A stretch of DNA of 64,000 bases from Dyella sp. BiH032 (GTDB taxonomy: Bacteria > Pseudomonadota > Gammaproteobacteria > Xanthomonadales > Rhodanobacteraceae), in the NCBI RefSeq assembly GCF_031954525.1, contig NZ_CP134867.1:1736001-1800000 (forward strand), given 5' to 3'. Each line of letters starts with the position of its first letter. Positions within the stretch are counted from its first letter, which is position 1. The position numbers and the translations under genes were made by a program. Below are positions 35,346 to 43,378 of the stretch, piece after piece. The notes under the pieces were generated by a model. It made no database searches. It was not told the origin of the DNA and worked only from the letters and a program-made list of their open reading frames with translations.

Positions 35346-36605
35346 TTACTGGTAGCGTGCCACCACAAAGGCCGTCGGCGAGTTGCCATAGCCCGCAGCG
35401 ACGATCTTGCCGTCACTCTGTAGAGCGATCCCCAGAATGGCGGCATTCGCACTACCGACCGTGGTGGTGACAGGGCCGAAGCTGTAGTCCTGGTTGCCGG
35501 ACGCGTCGTAGCGGTTCAAGGTCAACTGGCGGTAGCTGCCCGTCGTGGAGTAGCCGCCGATGATGATGCCTCCATTGGCGTCGATGGCCACGTCGTTGCC
35601 GATCGCGTCGCTGCTGCCGACGGCGGTGAGGACGCTGCCCGTGCCTGCCCCAAAGGTGCTGTCCAACACGCCGGCGCTCGTGTAGCGAGCGACCGCAAGC
35701 TGGTAGTAGCCACTGGCCGTGCTCTTCGCATAGCCGCCGGCGACGATCTTGCCATCGCTTTGAATGGCCACCGACATGGCGAGGGCGCCGTTGCCGGAGA
35801 GAGTGCCAGCCACATGGGTCAGCACCTTGCCGCCGGACCCGAACGTGGTGTCCAGCGCGCCACTGGTGGAGTAGCGCGTCAACGCGAAGACGGTGCCATC
35901 GCTGGATGCGTAGCCGGCGAGCACAGGCTTGCCATCCGCCTGGATGGCCAGACTGTTGGCGAACGCGGTGTTGGTGCCCACCGGGGTGGTCACCATGCCG
36001 GTACCACTGCCGAAGCTGTAATCCAGCGCTCCACTGCTGGTAAGGCGCGCCAGCGCAAAGCCGGAACCGGCGTAACCCGCCACCCAGATGGAACTGCCCT
36101 GTACGGCAACGGCATAGGCTTCCGATGCACCCGCGTAGAAGTTGATGGTCACCTTGCCCGAGCTGCCAAAGGTGGTATCCAGCGAGCCGTCCGTGTTGTA
36201 GCGATAAACGGTGAAGTTGCGGATGGAGTTGAAGTTCGGGCACGAGGTACCCGCCGCGACGATCTTGCCGTCCGATTGCAGGGCGAGTGCGCGCGCCTGC
36301 CCCGAGCAGCTGCCGGATGGCGCGGTGGTGACCTTGCCGGTGCCGTTGAAGCTCGTGTCCAACGCGCCGTTCGTCGTATAGCGCGTCAGCGCGAAGTCGC
36401 CGTAGGCATCCTGGCCGGCAGCGACGATCCGTCCGTCAGGTTGAATGACCACCCTGGCGGCGGAACCGTAGTAAGGGAATGGGGTAGACGTGATGCCCGC
36501 CGTACCGAACATGGGGTCCAGCGATGCGGCCCATGCGGGCGATGCAAGTGCGCAGATCGCACTGATGGCCATGCCAAACGAAATCTTCATCCTGTTGCTG
36601 AACAT
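35346..36605 (-). CDS. Exported delta-60 repeat (beta-propeller-like) protein
   Basis: 419 aa with a signal peptide (MKISFGMAISAICALASPAWA; an ATG five codons earlier is also possible). The rest is at least six copies of a ~55-residue unit of the form 'I..DGKIVAAGY......LTRY...GALDTTFG..G', for example 'IQSDGKIVAGGYAKS' and 'ALQSDGKIVAAGYGNS'. This is the delta-60 repeat family (TIGR02608-like), thought to form a propeller. No anchor or autotransporter barrel follows, so it is probably periplasmic or released. Ligand unknown. Confidence 0.85.
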   Translation of the reverse strand: MFSNRMKISFGMAISAICALASPAWAASLDPMFGTAGITSTPFPYYGSAARVVIQPDGRIVAAGQDAYGDFALTRYTTNGALDTSFNGTGKVTTAPSGSCSGQARALALQSDGKIVAAGTSCPNFNSIRNFTVYRYNTDGSLDTTFGSSGKVTINFYAGASEAYAVAVQGSSIWVAGYAGSGFALARLTSSGALDYSFGSGTGMVTTPVGTNTAFANSLAIQADGKPVLAGYASSDGTVFALTRYSTSGALDTTFGSGGKVLTHVAGTLSGNGALAMSVAIQSDGKIVAGGYAKSTASGYYQLAVARYTSAGVLDSTFGAGTGSVLTAVGSSDAIGNDVAIDANGGIIIGGYSTTGSYRQLTLNRYDASGNQDYSFGPVTTTVGSANAAILGIALQSDGKIVAAGYGNSPTAFVVARYQ

Positions 36606-36976
36606 GCTTCCTTCTCCCTGTCGAATGTGGCCGAACCTATAGCTTTCCGTTCAATTCACTGCCGTTTGCCGCGCAGCCCCCTGCTGACGCCACCTCCTCT
36701 TGGAGTTGAACCCGGTCTTGATAGCCATCCCTGGTCGATCCGATGTCGGCGAGCCCGATGCGGCGGAACCCACTGCCGAAGGGTGTCCGTAAGCTTCCTT
36801 GCCAACCCGATCATTATCCGGCTTGCCTGTCTCACGGATTGCGCCGGATGGCGCTGTGGTTTGTACAAGCGGTACATCCATGGGCTTGCCTCGAAGCGGG
36901 CATGTCACACGCACTCCGGCGAGCGTTGAACGCCTCGCTGGTGCGGGCCATGGGGCTTATCGATATAGTCCGGTGA
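36606..36976. other. Intergenic region, no gene recognised
   Basis: 371 bp upstream of the small-gene array. Short frames on both strands (up to ~87 codons) lack ribosome sites and coding-like composition. It is the left boundary of the accessory stretch. Confidence 0.4.
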
Positions 36977-37001
36977 GGTCCGCTTTTGACCCGAAGCAGC
37001 C
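36977..37001 (+). repeat. Array hairpin, copy 1 (degenerate)
   Basis: GGTCCGCTTTTGACCCGAAGC: the left arm is conserved and the right arm is decayed relative to the consensus GTCCGCTTTCGACCCAAAGCGGAC seen at 38097, 38356 and 40859. It lies 27 bp before the first small gene. Confidence 0.6.
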
Positions 37002-37028
37002 TTAGAGAAATGAACCTATGAGGTGCGT

Positions 37029-37346
37029 ATGGCCGGACCCGTCTATCTAGTTGCTCATGCTTGCTTCCGATGCCGCAAGAGCTTCAAGACCCGCCCAAGA
37101 AGGGACGGAAGCGCTACATGCCCTCAATGTGGAGGACCGCTTCACCTCATGGGGCGCTCTTTTCACGCGCCAAAGCTTAGCGACAAGGAGCAATGGGAAA
37201 AGGTACGGCGCCTTCATCAAGCGGGCTTCCGATTCTTCAGTTACCGCAGCATGTCCGGTCCCGCATTGCCGACCAGGCTCGCAGACGTGGATGCGTTCAT
37301 CACTGACAATCCGTCGCACCCGCTGCGTATAGCAGCAGACCCGTGA
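37029..37346 (+). CDS. Small zinc-ribbon protein, orphan
   Basis: 105 aa; ATG seven bases after GAGG, with a GTG at 37023 as alternative. 'HACFRCRKSFKTRP' and 'ATCPQCGGPLH' give a four-Cys zinc ribbon in the first 45 residues. The rest is helical ('DKEQWEKVRRLHQAGFRFF'), ending near 'DVDAFITDNPSHPLRI'. Not recognised beyond the ribbon. It is followed 8 bp later by array hairpin copy 2. Confidence 0.6.
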   Translation: MAGPVYLVAHACFRCRKSFKTRPRRDGSATCPQCGGPLHLMGRSFHAPKLSDKEQWEKVRRLHQAGFRFFSYRSMSGPALPTRLADVDAFITDNPSHPLRIAADP

Positions 37347-37353
37347 ATCGGTA

Positions 37354-37381
37354 AGGTCGGCTGTCGACCCAACGCGGACCT
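37354..37381 (+). repeat. Array hairpin, copy 2
   Basis: AGGTCGGCTGTCGACCCAACG then CGGACCT: same orientation and register as the other copies, with changes in the left arm. Starts 8 bp after the zinc-ribbon gene. Confidence 0.65.
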
Positions 37382-37418
37382 TTCACGCGCATCACTTCTT
37401 TTGTCGGAGACTCCCGGC

Positions 37419-37727
37419 GTGAACCTAGCAGAGCCCGGAAACGACTTCTTTCCCGAAGCCTTCCTAACACCGAGCAAAAGAGGCTGGGCGACCAATGAGC
37501 TGGCCTCGTATGGGGAGAGGGCGGTACCCCTTCTTCGGGCAATTCTCGACGGGTCAGCGGTCAACCGATACGGAGTGCCGTATCGGCGCTTGGGTATGCC
37601 GGTCGACTGTGCCCTCGTCACTGTCAAGATGCTTGGTCCAACTGCTAACTCACTGCGGGAACTGGTTCAAGCAGAGGTAGGTGCAGGCCATCCATACGCC
37701 GATGCGACACTTAGGGCGTTAGGCTAA
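37419..37727 (+). CDS. Small HEAT-like orphan protein
   Basis: 102 aa from a GTG eight bases after GGAGA; a TTG at 37401 is an alternative. Helical repeats are suggested by 'LASYGERAVPLLRAILDG' and 'PVDCALVTVKMLG', which read like HEAT-type helices. No catalytic motif. Second gene of the hairpin-separated array; function unknown. Confidence 0.55.
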   Translation: MNLAEPGNDFFPEAFLTPSKRGWATNELASYGERAVPLLRAILDGSAVNRYGVPYRRLGMPVDCALVTVKMLGPTANSLRELVQAEVGAGHPYADATLRALG

Positions 37728-37797
37728 TCAAATTGTCTGCTTCCGACTCATAGCAGCCGCCATACGGCAAGAGTTAGGCACGGTGAGGAATCAGTTC

Positions 37798-38034
37798 ATG
37801 GGAAGAACTTGCGAATCATCGATGCATCGCAAGCAGCTCCTCGCTAGCGAAGTGGCGGTTTGCTACTACTGCTTTGCCGAGTTTGCGCCTGATGCCATTA
37901 GCGAGTGGTGCGACGGCGACGATCAGGGCCAGACAGCGATCTGTCCGTATTGCGGTGTGGATGCAGTCGTCGGTTTCAATGGCCCCGTGGATGCAGCGTG
38001 GGTAAAGGCAGCCCATCAGCGGGGCTTTGGATAG
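37798..38034 (+). CDS. Small zinc-ribbon cytoplasmic protein, orphan
   Basis: 78 aa; ATG nine bases after GAGG, with a GTG at 37783 possible. 'VCYYCFAEFAPDAISEWCDG' and 'TAICPYCGVDAVVGF' form a zinc ribbon followed by the strand and helix seen in a family of small uncharacterised cytosolic proteins. Second zinc-ribbon gene in the array, not similar to the first outside the Cys pairs. Confidence 0.65.
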   Translation: MGRTCESSMHRKQLLASEVAVCYYCFAEFAPDAISEWCDGDDQGQTAICPYCGVDAVVGFNGPVDAAWVKAAHQRGFG

Positions 38035-38096
38035 ATCGAGCATTGCGACGTCCCGATAGCGGACATTGACAGCGGAGCGGTGCAGTTCATGGTGCC

Positions 38097-38125
38097 CACG
38101 TCCGCTTTCGACCCAAAGCGAACCT
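38097..38125 (+). repeat. Array hairpin, copy 3
   Basis: CGTCCGCTTTCGACCCAAAG then CGAACCT: near consensus. A partial extra copy (GTCCCGATAGCGGACATT) lies just before it at about 38049. Confidence 0.75.
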
Positions 38126-38155
38126 AATAGTCCGAGCAATGGAGAGGGACTTGTA

Positions 38156-38356
38156 ATGATGGCCGAACGACTTGCAGAGGCTGGATACAAGCTTGCAATG
38201 GAGGTACGGGAAGGGCGCTGGGATCACGTCTCTGACTCGAACGAGAAGCCTTCAAAGGCTTACGTGCCATTGATTGACGAGTTGAGGCGGTGCCCTGGCT
38301 ACCGCGACGACGACTACAGCCGTGCCTTAGCGGATGGCCTGTTCAATAGCAGATAG
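38156..38356 (+). CDS. Small orphan protein, 66 aa
   Basis: ATG shortly after GGAGAGGGA. Short, charged, helical protein ('ERLAEAGYKLAMEVREGRW', 'PLIDELRRCPGY'). Not recognised. Its stop codon abuts array hairpin copy 4 and its start follows copy 3, so it is tightly packed between two copies. Confidence 0.5.
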   Translation: MMAERLAEAGYKLAMEVREGRWDHVSDSNEKPSKAYVPLIDELRRCPGYRDDDYSRALADGLFNSR

Positions 38357-38383
38357 CGTCCGCTTTCGACCCAACGCGGACCT
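38356..38383 (+). repeat. Array hairpin, copy 4
   Basis: GCGTCCGCTTTCGACCCAACG then CGGACCT, starting at the last base of the preceding stop codon. Confidence 0.8.
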
Positions 38384-38411
38384 TCGACGAAATCAAGCCC
38401 GGCCCACTCCC

Positions 38412-39407
38412 TCAGGCATCACCCAACGAAACCCCCGTCAACACTTCACTCAACGCCCAGAGCCTACGCGCCGCAACGGGATCGGTAGCCCAGCGGCGGA
38501 CGCCAGAGGAGAGTGAGCTCGAACGGGTGGCGGTGACCTCGTCGTCGGGCATCAGGGTGGCGATGTCGCAGTCTTCGCAGTAAACGCCGCCGATGTCGTT
38601 CAGCAGGGGACTCGTCGCTGCCCAGATCGAGGTGGCGGCGCCTTGCTCGGTGTTCTTCATGCCGCGGCTGAGGTCGGCGATAGGGCGGCCCTGGTCATCC
38701 AAGCCGCCCACACGCTGTAGTTCCTCGCGACTCATGTATCGCGCCAGGTCGGTGATGATGCGGCCCGGGTGCACGGAATACGCGTGTACGCCATGCGGCG
38801 CGCCCCGTTCGTCCAGCGCTAGCGCGAAGAGCGCATTGGCCGTCTTGGACTGGCCGTAGGCCACCCAGCGGTCGTATTCGCGGCGCTCGAAGTTCCAATC
38901 ATCGAAGTCGACTTGCGCATAACGGTGGCCCAGCGAGGACAGCGAGACGACGCGAGCGCCCTGGGCGCGCCGGAGTGCCGGCCAGAGGCGGGCGGTAAGC
39001 TGAAAATGCCCCAGATGATTGGTCGCAAATTGCATCTCATAGCCACGGGCATCGCGCGTGAGCGGGCAGGCCATGATGCCGGCGCTGTTGATCAATAGAT
39101 GGAGCGGTTCGCCCTTGGCAAGGAAGGCGGATGCAAACCCGTCGATGGAGGCCGGGTCGGCGAGATCCATGGCGACGAGTTCGGCGTTCATGCCGGCAAG
39201 GTTGGCCTTGGCTTTCGTCATGTCGCGGGCGGGAACGATGACTCGCGCTCCGGCATCGAGCAGCGCGCGGGTGGTTTCCACGCCGATGCCGGAATAGCCG
39301 CCCGTCACGATGGCGTTCTTGCCGGATAAATCGATGCCGGCGATGACGTCACGGGCGGTCGAGGCCGCGCCGAAGCCGGAGTGGAGCGGAGATTGAGCAT
39401 GGGGCAT
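38412..39407 (-). CDS. Short-chain dehydrogenase/reductase
   Basis: 331 aa from MPHAQSPLHSGFG with AGGAA upstream; the frame open to 39479 is longer than needed. Classical SDR motifs: 'NAIVTGGYSGIGVETTRALL' (cofactor), 'LHLLINSAGIMA' (NNAG variant), 'VVSLSSLGHRY' and 'AYGQSKTANALF' (Tyr-x-x-x-Lys). The long N-terminus and the 'GGVYCEDCDIATLMPDD' tail resemble the retinol-dehydrogenase-like/oxidoreductase subgroup. Divergent from an AraC regulator 54 bp away, a common regulator-target pair. Confidence 0.9.
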   Translation of the reverse strand: MPHAQSPLHSGFGAASTARDVIAGIDLSGKNAIVTGGYSGIGVETTRALLDAGARVIVPARDMTKAKANLAGMNAELVAMDLADPASIDGFASAFLAKGEPLHLLINSAGIMACPLTRDARGYEMQFATNHLGHFQLTARLWPALRRAQGARVVSLSSLGHRYAQVDFDDWNFERREYDRWVAYGQSKTANALFALALDERGAPHGVHAYSVHPGRIITDLARYMSREELQRVGGLDDQGRPIADLSRGMKNTEQGAATSIWAATSPLLNDIGGVYCEDCDIATLMPDDEVTATRSSSLSSGVRRWATDPVAARRLWALSEVLTGVSLGDA

Positions 39408-39461
39408 GGAGGCATTCCTGGGTGGGTCCGGCGATCTTAGGCAGTCAGACCTGGACGATGA

Positions 39462-40463
39462 ATGCTTGAAAGTGCGCATGGCATGCGCAATCGTTCAAAC
39501 ATGATCGATGACCCGCTTTCCGACGTGCTGCGACTGGCCGAAGTGCATTCGGTCGTCGCTGGCGGCTTCTACGCCTCCGGCGCGTGGAGCATCCATTTTC
39601 CTCCGCCCGACAAGGTCAAATTCTTCGGCGTGGTGCGAGGGCAGGGATGGATACGCTTCGACGGCGATGCCATGCCGATGCGCTTTGGCACGGGCGACGT
39701 CATTCTCTTGGCTGCGCCGCGCGGATTCACCTTGGCCAGCGAGCCCGACATGCCGGGGATCGAAGCGCGCACGATCTTCGCTGGCCGCACGGAGGCGTTC
39801 GTTGCCGTGGGTTCCGCATCCAGCACGGATCACGAAGTGATGCAGGTGGGCGGCCATTTCAGTCCGTCCACGGCGTATAGCTCGTTGCTGTTGGATGTGC
39901 TGCCGCCTTTCATCCACGTGCCGGGGGCGTTGCCCGAAGCGCGCGCCCTGCAGTGGATCCTGCAGCATCTCGTGCAGGAGCGCGAAGGCTTGCCTGGGGC
40001 TGCGCTGGCTACGTCGCAATTGGCGCTGTTGCTGTTCGTGCAGGTGTTGCGCGCGCATCTGGCCAGTGGTGCAACGCTGAAGGCCAACTGGTTGCGGGCC
40101 GCCACCGATGCCCGCGTAGCACCGGTACTTCGCCTGATGCACAGCGACCCGGCACGGGATTGGCGACTCGATGAGCTAGCCCGGGCCGCCGCCATGTCGC
40201 GCACGGGATTCGCCGCCCACTTCAAGGCGATGGCCGGCGCGTCGCCACTGGCGTACCTGGCACGATGGCGCATGCACCTTGCAGAGCGTGCCTTGCGCCG
40301 TGGCGAAGCCACGGTGGGCGACCTCGCCCGCACGCTGGGGTACGCCTCCGAGAGCGCTTTCAGTCATGCGTTCAAACGCATCGTCGGACAATCGCCGAAG
40401 CACTACGAAGCGAGTCACCGGAAAGCAGCGCCATCGGGAGATGGGCTTTTGCCTGCGGAATGA
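39462..40463 (+). CDS. AraC-family regulator (cupin_6 N-terminus)
   Basis: 333 aa if started at 39462; an ATG at 39501 (MIDDPLSDVLRL) is equally plausible and begins the conserved domain. 'SDVLRLAEVHSVVAGGFYASG' and 'LPPFIHVPGA' are typical of the AraC_binding_2/cupin_6 group. The C-terminal HTH pair is 'WRLDELARAAAMSRTGFAAHF' and 'TVGDLARTLGYASESAFSHAF'. Probably controls the divergent SDR gene. Confidence 0.9.
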   Translation: MLESAHGMRNRSNMIDDPLSDVLRLAEVHSVVAGGFYASGAWSIHFPPPDKVKFFGVVRGQGWIRFDGDAMPMRFGTGDVILLAAPRGFTLASEPDMPGIEARTIFAGRTEAFVAVGSASSTDHEVMQVGGHFSPSTAYSSLLLDVLPPFIHVPGALPEARALQWILQHLVQEREGLPGAALATSQLALLLFVQVLRAHLASGATLKANWLRAATDARVAPVLRLMHSDPARDWRLDELARAAAMSRTGFAAHFKAMAGASPLAYLARWRMHLAERALRRGEATVGDLARTLGYASESAFSHAFKRIVGQSPKHYEASHRKAAPSGDGLLPAE

Positions 40464-40474
40464 ATGCCCAAAAC

Positions 40475-40519
40475 GGGGTCAGGTTTGCTTTTGGTTCCTC
40501 TGGAAGTAAACCTGACCCC
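40475..40519 (+). repeat. REP-like hairpin GGGGTCAGGTTT, copy i
   Basis: 12-bp arms GGGGTCAGGTTT / AAACCTGACCCC enclosing a 21-nt loop that starts GCTTTTGGTTCCTCTGG. The loop and right arm are identical to copy ii at 42835-42881. It begins 11 bp after the AraC gene and ends 27 bp before the TTG start of the next small gene. Confidence 0.85.
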
Positions 40520-40546
40520 ATTGCGTGATCCACCAAGGAGAATCGT

Positions 40547-40840
40547 TTGGCTACAGATACCGATAATGACTTTTACGATCGCGCGGATGCTGTAATTCGC
40601 TTGGCGAATGATCAGCTCGCGGAGGTTTCGCGCGGAAAAGTCAGTGCCTCGTGCATGTATGCATCGTCCCGCTTCAGTGCTTGGGTGAGCGCTTGCGGTT
40701 TCGAGTCGGGCGAGGACATGGCGGCCGCGAAGCAGGAAACGATGGAGTACTTCGTTAAACAATTCCGATCCATGTTGGAAGAGAACCTAAATGACTACAT
40801 CGATAACTTTAAAACCTACATGAGCCGTAAGGATGGCTGA
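40547..40840 (+). CDS. DUF3144-family protein
   Basis: 97 aa starting at TTG, six bases after AAGGAG. 'DFYDRADAVIRLANDQLAEV' and 'RGKVSASCMYASSRFSAWV' are the DUF3144 signature. Small helical cytosolic protein of unknown function. It lies between a REP-like hairpin (upstream) and array hairpin copy 5 (18 bp downstream), like the other small genes here. Confidence 0.85.
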   Translation: MATDTDNDFYDRADAVIRLANDQLAEVSRGKVSASCMYASSRFSAWVSACGFESGEDMAAAKQETMEYFVKQFRSMLEENLNDYIDNFKTYMSRKDG

Positions 40841-40858
40841 CATTTGCTTGATTTCGTA

Positions 40859-40886
40859 GTGCCCGCTTTCGACCCAAAGCGGACAT
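40859..40886 (+). repeat. Array hairpin, copy 5
   Basis: TGCCCGCTTTCGACCCAAAG then CGGACAT: close to consensus, same orientation, 18 bp after the DUF3144 gene. Confidence 0.8.
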
Positions 40887-40923
40887 CGCAATCGATGCCT
40901 CGACGTTGGAGGCGGACGCTAAT

Positions 40924-41820
40924 TCAGTGGTTGCCGGAATAATCCATCCGCCTGAGATCGTCCAGCAAGCCTGGGCCGCTCGGATGCCAATCCAGAGCCT
41001 TGCGTGTCCACGCGCTCGACGCCAACAGGTCCATGCCGACGAACCCGGCCATCCATCCAAAATGATCTCCCGCATCACTCGGCGGGATGGACGTGACGGG
41101 CACACCCAAGCCCGCACCGATCACTTCGGCGATATCGCGAACACGAATGCCCTCTTCGGCAACGGCGTGATAGCGGGTTCCCGGTTTGCATTTCTCGATC
41201 GCAAGCCGATAGAGCTGCGCCACGTCGAGCACGTGCGCAGCTGGCCATCGGTTGAGCCCTTCGCCGACATAGGCCGATACGCCCTTTGCGCGAGCCACGG
41301 TGATCAAAGGAGTGATAAGGCCTTGCTTCACCGTGTCATGCACTTGCGGAAGCCGCACGACCGACACGGCGACACCGGCCGCGAGCATCTCCGCCCCTGC
41401 GATCTCCGATGCCGACCGCGGGTTGGGATGTTCGGTATTGAAGACATCCTCGGTCGCAGGCTTGCCTGGTAGGGCGCTCCCCATGCCCGTTCCCGACGTG
41501 ATCAGCAGCGGACGGTCGGAACCCACCAGCGCTGAACCCATGGCCTTAATGGCCTGCCGATCCTTTTCGCAGTTGGCGGCAAAGTTGGAAAAGTCGTGAT
41601 CGAACGCGGTGTGGATCACGGCGTCCGCTTTGGCCGCGCCGCTGCGCAGACTATCCAGATCCTCCAGCTGGCCGCGATGCACCTCGGCGCCGGCGGCGGC
41701 GAGCGCACGCGCACCCTCATCCGATCGCGTCATGCCAAGAACGCTATGCCCGGCGGCGAGCAGCTCCGGCACGATCCGGGAGCCGATAAAGCCGGTCGCG
41801 CCGGTCAGGAATATGCGCAT
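40924..41820 (-). CDS. NAD(P)-dependent epimerase/SDR (extended, atypical)
   Basis: 298 aa with GGAG seven bases before ATG. 'MRIFLTGATGFIGSRIVPELL' is the Rossmann cofactor motif; 'ADAVIHTAFDHDFSNFAANCE', 'PLLITSGTG' and 'VSVVRLPQVHD' match NmrA/epimerase-like SDRs. The usual YxxxK is not obvious, as in the atypical (NmrA-like) group. Divergent from an XRE-type regulator whose partner in other genomes is usually such an oxidoreductase. Confidence 0.88.
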   Translation of the reverse strand: MRIFLTGATGFIGSRIVPELLAAGHSVLGMTRSDEGARALAAAGAEVHRGQLEDLDSLRSGAAKADAVIHTAFDHDFSNFAANCEKDRQAIKAMGSALVGSDRPLLITSGTGMGSALPGKPATEDVFNTEHPNPRSASEIAGAEMLAAGVAVSVVRLPQVHDTVKQGLITPLITVARAKGVSAYVGEGLNRWPAAHVLDVAQLYRLAIEKCKPGTRYHAVAEEGIRVRDIAEVIGAGLGVPVTSIPPSDAGDHFGWMAGFVGMDLLASSAWTRKALDWHPSGPGLLDDLRRMDYSGNH

Positions 41821-41844
41821 GGGGAGTCTCCAACGATGGGTGTT

Positions 41845-41859
41845 GGATATAACTTATCC
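41845..41859. promoter_or_regulatory. Candidate operator in the SDR/XRE divergent promoter region
   Basis: Inverted repeat GGATA-TAACT-TATCC in the 98-bp AT-rich gap between the divergent genes. A possible binding site for the regulator at 41919. Short, so chance is not excluded. Confidence 0.3.
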
Positions 41860-41918
41860 CGGCGCGCATACCGGTAAAGCAGTGACATTATCAGGGTATA
41901 AAAACCAACAGGATCGCC

Positions 41919-42755
41919 ATGTCCACGCCTAACAGCAATCCACTCGGCATCTACCTGAAAGATAGGCGCAGCCGGCTCGACCCGGCGGCCTTTGGCTTCA
42001 CTGGCGGGCGCAGGCGCACGCCGGGCCTGCGCAGGGAGGAGGTCGCCCAGCGCGCCAACATCAGCCCCACTTGGTACACCTGGCTGGAACAGGGGCGAGG
42101 AGGCGCGCCCTCGGCGGATGTGCTCAACCGTATCGCCGACGGGCTGATGCTGACCGAGCCGGAGCGCGAACACCTCTTCATACTCGGCCTTGGTCACCCA
42201 CCCGAAGTCCGCTACAAAGCCATCGAAGGTGTCACGCCCAGGTTGCAGCGTGTACTCGAAGCGATGGAAGTCAGCCCTGCCATCGTCAAGACCGCCCTGT
42301 GGGATGTCGTGGCCTGGAATCGCGCGGCGGCTGTTGTGCTCACAGACTACGGTGCGCTCCCGCCCGCAGAGCGGAATATTCTGCGGCTGATCTTTTCCAA
42401 TTCACGGGTGCGCGCCGCTCAGGAAGACTGGCAAAGCGTGGCGCGATTCGTCGTCGGCGCGTTTCGTGCAGACGCTGCGCGTGCAGGTGCGGTTGCGGAG
42501 ATCGGCCAGTTCGTTGAAGAGCTGTCCCGGCAGAGCCCCGAGTTTGAAGCGTTATGGCTGGCCAACGACGTCAGCGCTTACGGAGAGGGCGTAAAACGCC
42601 TGCACCATGCCGAACTGGGTCTCCTGGAGCTTGAGTTTTCCACCTTCGCGGTTGATGGACGACCGGATCTGGGCATGATCGTGTACAACCCGGCGACTAG
42701 CGCAGATAAGGATCGGATTCGTGCGTATATCAAGTCACGGGTAGCGGTGGGTTAA
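41919..42755 (+). CDS. Helix-turn-helix regulator with MmyB-like ligand domain
   Basis: 278 aa. 'LGIYLKDRRSRLDPAAFGF', 'RRTPGLRREEVAQRANIS' and 'TWYTWLEQGRG' form the XRE-type HTH; residues 105-270 match the MmyB-like PAS-type ligand domain ('LQRVLEAMEVSPAIVKTALWDVVAWNRAA', read in parts, 'DVSAYGEGVKRLHHAELG'). This family usually represses the divergent oxidoreductase, here the SDR at 40924-41820. Confidence 0.92.
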   Translation: MSTPNSNPLGIYLKDRRSRLDPAAFGFTGGRRRTPGLRREEVAQRANISPTWYTWLEQGRGGAPSADVLNRIADGLMLTEPEREHLFILGLGHPPEVRYKAIEGVTPRLQRVLEAMEVSPAIVKTALWDVVAWNRAAAVVLTDYGALPPAERNILRLIFSNSRVRAAQEDWQSVARFVVGAFRADAARAGAVAEIGQFVEELSRQSPEFEALWLANDVSAYGEGVKRLHHAELGLLELEFSTFAVDGRPDLGMIVYNPATSADKDRIRAYIKSRVAVG

Positions 42756-42834
42756 AGGTCGGCTTGCGGCTACGGATTAAGGGGGGGCGACGCCCTTGCT
42801 GCTTGCGCAGTCTTTGAATTCAAAACGGCGAAAA

Positions 42835-42881
42835 CGGGCCGGGTTTGCTTTTGGTTCCTCTGGAAGTAAACCTGACCGCGG
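42835..42881 (+). repeat. REP-like hairpin, copy ii
   Basis: CGGGCCGGGTTTGC...GTAAACCTGACCGCG: the 34-bp inner part is identical to copy i (40475-40519); the outer arms differ. It lies 79 bp after the XRE-type gene. Confidence 0.8.
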
Positions 42882-43024
42882 TTGGTGGGTTGGTCAGCGG
42901 CGGTTGACTGCGCATCCGGCGCTTCTTGCGAGCGCCGGGGCTGCGGATCATTGGCCGATTCGGTTTCCCGGGTGCGAGCACACAGGCTCTGATGCTGGCG
43001 GCCTCGCAGGAGAGGCGATTCAGC

Positions 43025-43378
43025 TCAAGCCTGATCGGATGCCGCGCTTCCTCCGCTCGGTGGTGTCTCGGGCGGATGCGCCTCGCCGGGCTGGGAGGTC
43101 ATGGTCTTTTCTAGTTCCATCCACTGCAGCCGACCCTGCGCAAGCGCTGCGCAGCGGATACCCATGGCGGTCATCGCGGCGATGCCTTCCAAGGAGATGG
43201 ACAGGTGGCGATGATCCAAGGGTTCTTCTTCGTTGATCAGGTCGGCGAGCAATCGCGTGGTGTGCCGTGCGTACTGCAACCACTCGGTGGCATCGCTCAG
43301 CAAGTCGTGCGGCGAGGCATTCGGGTCGGCGTAATAGTCGGCGTTGCGTGATAACCAGCGTTCTCCAAACAGGTTCAT
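43025..43378 (-). CDS. Small DUF3077/DUF6124-like orphan protein
   Basis: 117 aa from MNLFGERWLS, nine bases after AGGAG; an ATG at 43426 lacks a ribosome site. The middle is helical ('SDATEWLQYARHTTRLLADL', 'LSISLEGIAAMTAMGI') and the end is Pro/Ser-rich ('SQPGEAHPPETPPSGGS'). Composition and layout resemble small DUF3077/DUF6124-type proteins found near accessory DNA in Pseudomonas and Xanthomonas, but I am not certain. Confidence 0.5.
   Translation of the reverse strand: MNLFGERWLSRNADYYADPNASPHDLLSDATEWLQYARHTTRLLADLINEEEPLDHRHLSISLEGIAAMTAMGIRCAALAQGRLQWMELEKTMTSQPGEAHPPETPPSGGSAASDQA

Noticed and set aside
36743..36976. 77-codon plus-strand frame before the small-gene array
   Set aside because: No ribosome site and an unlikely amino-acid composition rich in Arg, Pro and Trp.
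37719..37780. Two GTTAGGC motifs as a possible integron attC site
   Set aside because: Both are in the same orientation; attC needs inverse RYYYAAC and GTTRRRY cores, and no integron integrase is present.
36977..40886. CRISPR array
   Set aside because: The repeats are spaced irregularly by whole genes, vary in sequence, and no cas genes are present.
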